NCBI RefSeq assembly: GCF_963583255.1
Contig: NC_084803.1
Span: 16,317,428 to 16,381,427, forward strand
Source: Pyrus communis
Taxonomy: Eukaryota; Streptophyta; Magnoliopsida; Rosales; Rosaceae
DNA: 64,000 bases
Direction: 5' to 3'
This document shows, in pieces, positions 63,288 through 64,000 of the stretch; positions within the stretch are counted from its first letter, which is position 1; each line of letters opens with the position of its first letter. The translations under genes and the position numbers were made by a program. The notes under the pieces are model-generated. The model was not told where the DNA came from and did not search any database. It was given only the letters and a program-made list of their open reading frames with translations.

Positions 63288-64000
63288 GGGGTGAGTGGTG
63301 GTTCTCGGTGAGTTAGATACAGTGAGGGTGAATTGCACAGAGAGAGAGTGTAGAGAGAATGAGAAAGTGATAGAGATGGATTGTAATAGAGATGGAGTGG
63401 GTTAATCCAACTTAATAATTTCCTTTCTTGGAAATTACTAAAATGCCATCGCTCAATTTAATTTCTTAACTTAACTCTCGTAACTCAAATTCTAATTCCG
63501 TCTTCACCTACATAATTGTGAGTATGAAAACAATTTAAGAACTAAGAAAATACGAGCAAATGATATTTAAGCTCAAGGCTCGCTAATTACTTAAGAAACC
63601 CAACCAAGAGCATTTTGGTCATTTCACATCATTCGAGAATAAAATAAAATATTTTTAAGGTACATGTTGTAACATAGTCGTGTCAAATAAAATTTTCATG
63701 TGAATAATATTATGTTGCCCTTAAATAAGTTGAATAGCAAATCTAAATTTTGCATTTTTTTTTTTTTAGTTTAAATTTTGCATTTGGAATCTTTAAACGT
63801 TCATCTAATGTTGGCTAAATTCGTTAAAGAAATGTTACAAAAAATTAGATAACGGGACTTGAAAATAAGACACAATAATTTTAAGAGAACTTTCAAATTA
63901 CTCTTGAAAGATGTCATTTGGAAGAGCTTTGTATTGTCTTTCAGTTATAGTGTTTTTAATTTTTTTTTTATAAATAAAATATATTGATGAGAAAAAGAGA
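63288..64000. other. Flank of the Copia element, no gene recognised
   Basis: The part up to about 63640 may be the continuation of the large minus-strand LTR seen at 53880-54791, interrupted by the Copia element. The remaining sequence is AT-rich with no coding content. Confidence 0.35.

Overview
The window is nuclear DNA of a flowering plant. The genes have GT-AG introns and belong to plant families, and the DNA between them is AT-rich and crowded with plant-type transposons. A woody Rosaceae genome (apple or pear group) is my best guess from the style and density of the repeats, but that is inference.

Three genes look intact. (1) An ALDH3F1-type aldehyde dehydrogenase lies on the + strand at 1764-4454, with ten exons and 483 residues. 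(2) A membrane-anchored CPYC glutaredoxin lies on the + strand at 20135-21157, with four exons. (3) A PMT27-like putative methyltransferase lies on the - strand at 25775-21688, with eight exons, about 962 residues and a very long Q/N/S/D-rich luminal stem. Genes 2 and 3 are convergent. Broken host genes are an oxidoreductase-like-domain gene (13182-13240 plus 19556-19897) split by a DNA transposon and carrying two nonsense codons, and a nucleoredoxin fragment at 52550-52793. A 58-codon ORF at 28197-28373 (-) is a possible unrecognised small gene.

The rest is mostly mobile DNA. 7.4-13.1 kb holds a tRNA-derived SINE with target duplication, a complete Cassandra TRIM whose LTRs carry 5S rRNA sequence, a decayed NAM-associated-domain gene, and a hAT element with an 8-bp target duplication. 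13.2-19.6 kb is a 6.3-kb PIF/Harbinger element with a transposase gene and a Myb/SANT-like gene, both broken by a few mutations. 28-35 kb is intergenic with several MITEs. 35.9-41.0 kb is a Copia element on the - strand, with a Cassandra solo LTR inside it. 41.5-45.7 kb is a second PIF/Harbinger element with a TAA target duplication. 46-54 kb is intergenic with MITEs, a SINE and microsatellites. 54.8-63.3 kb is a + strand Copia element split by a 3.0-kb solo LTR, which itself carries a MITE.

The window is best read as a layered insertion record in which several insertion events can be put in order. I saw no CRISPR arrays, operons, rRNA genes or stand-alone tRNA genes. The strongest candidates for something undescribed are the small ORF near 28.3 kb, the transposon-split gene at 13.2/19.6 kb, the overlapping upstream ORFs of the methyltransferase gene, and the 14-bp repeat blocks flanking the Harbinger transposase.
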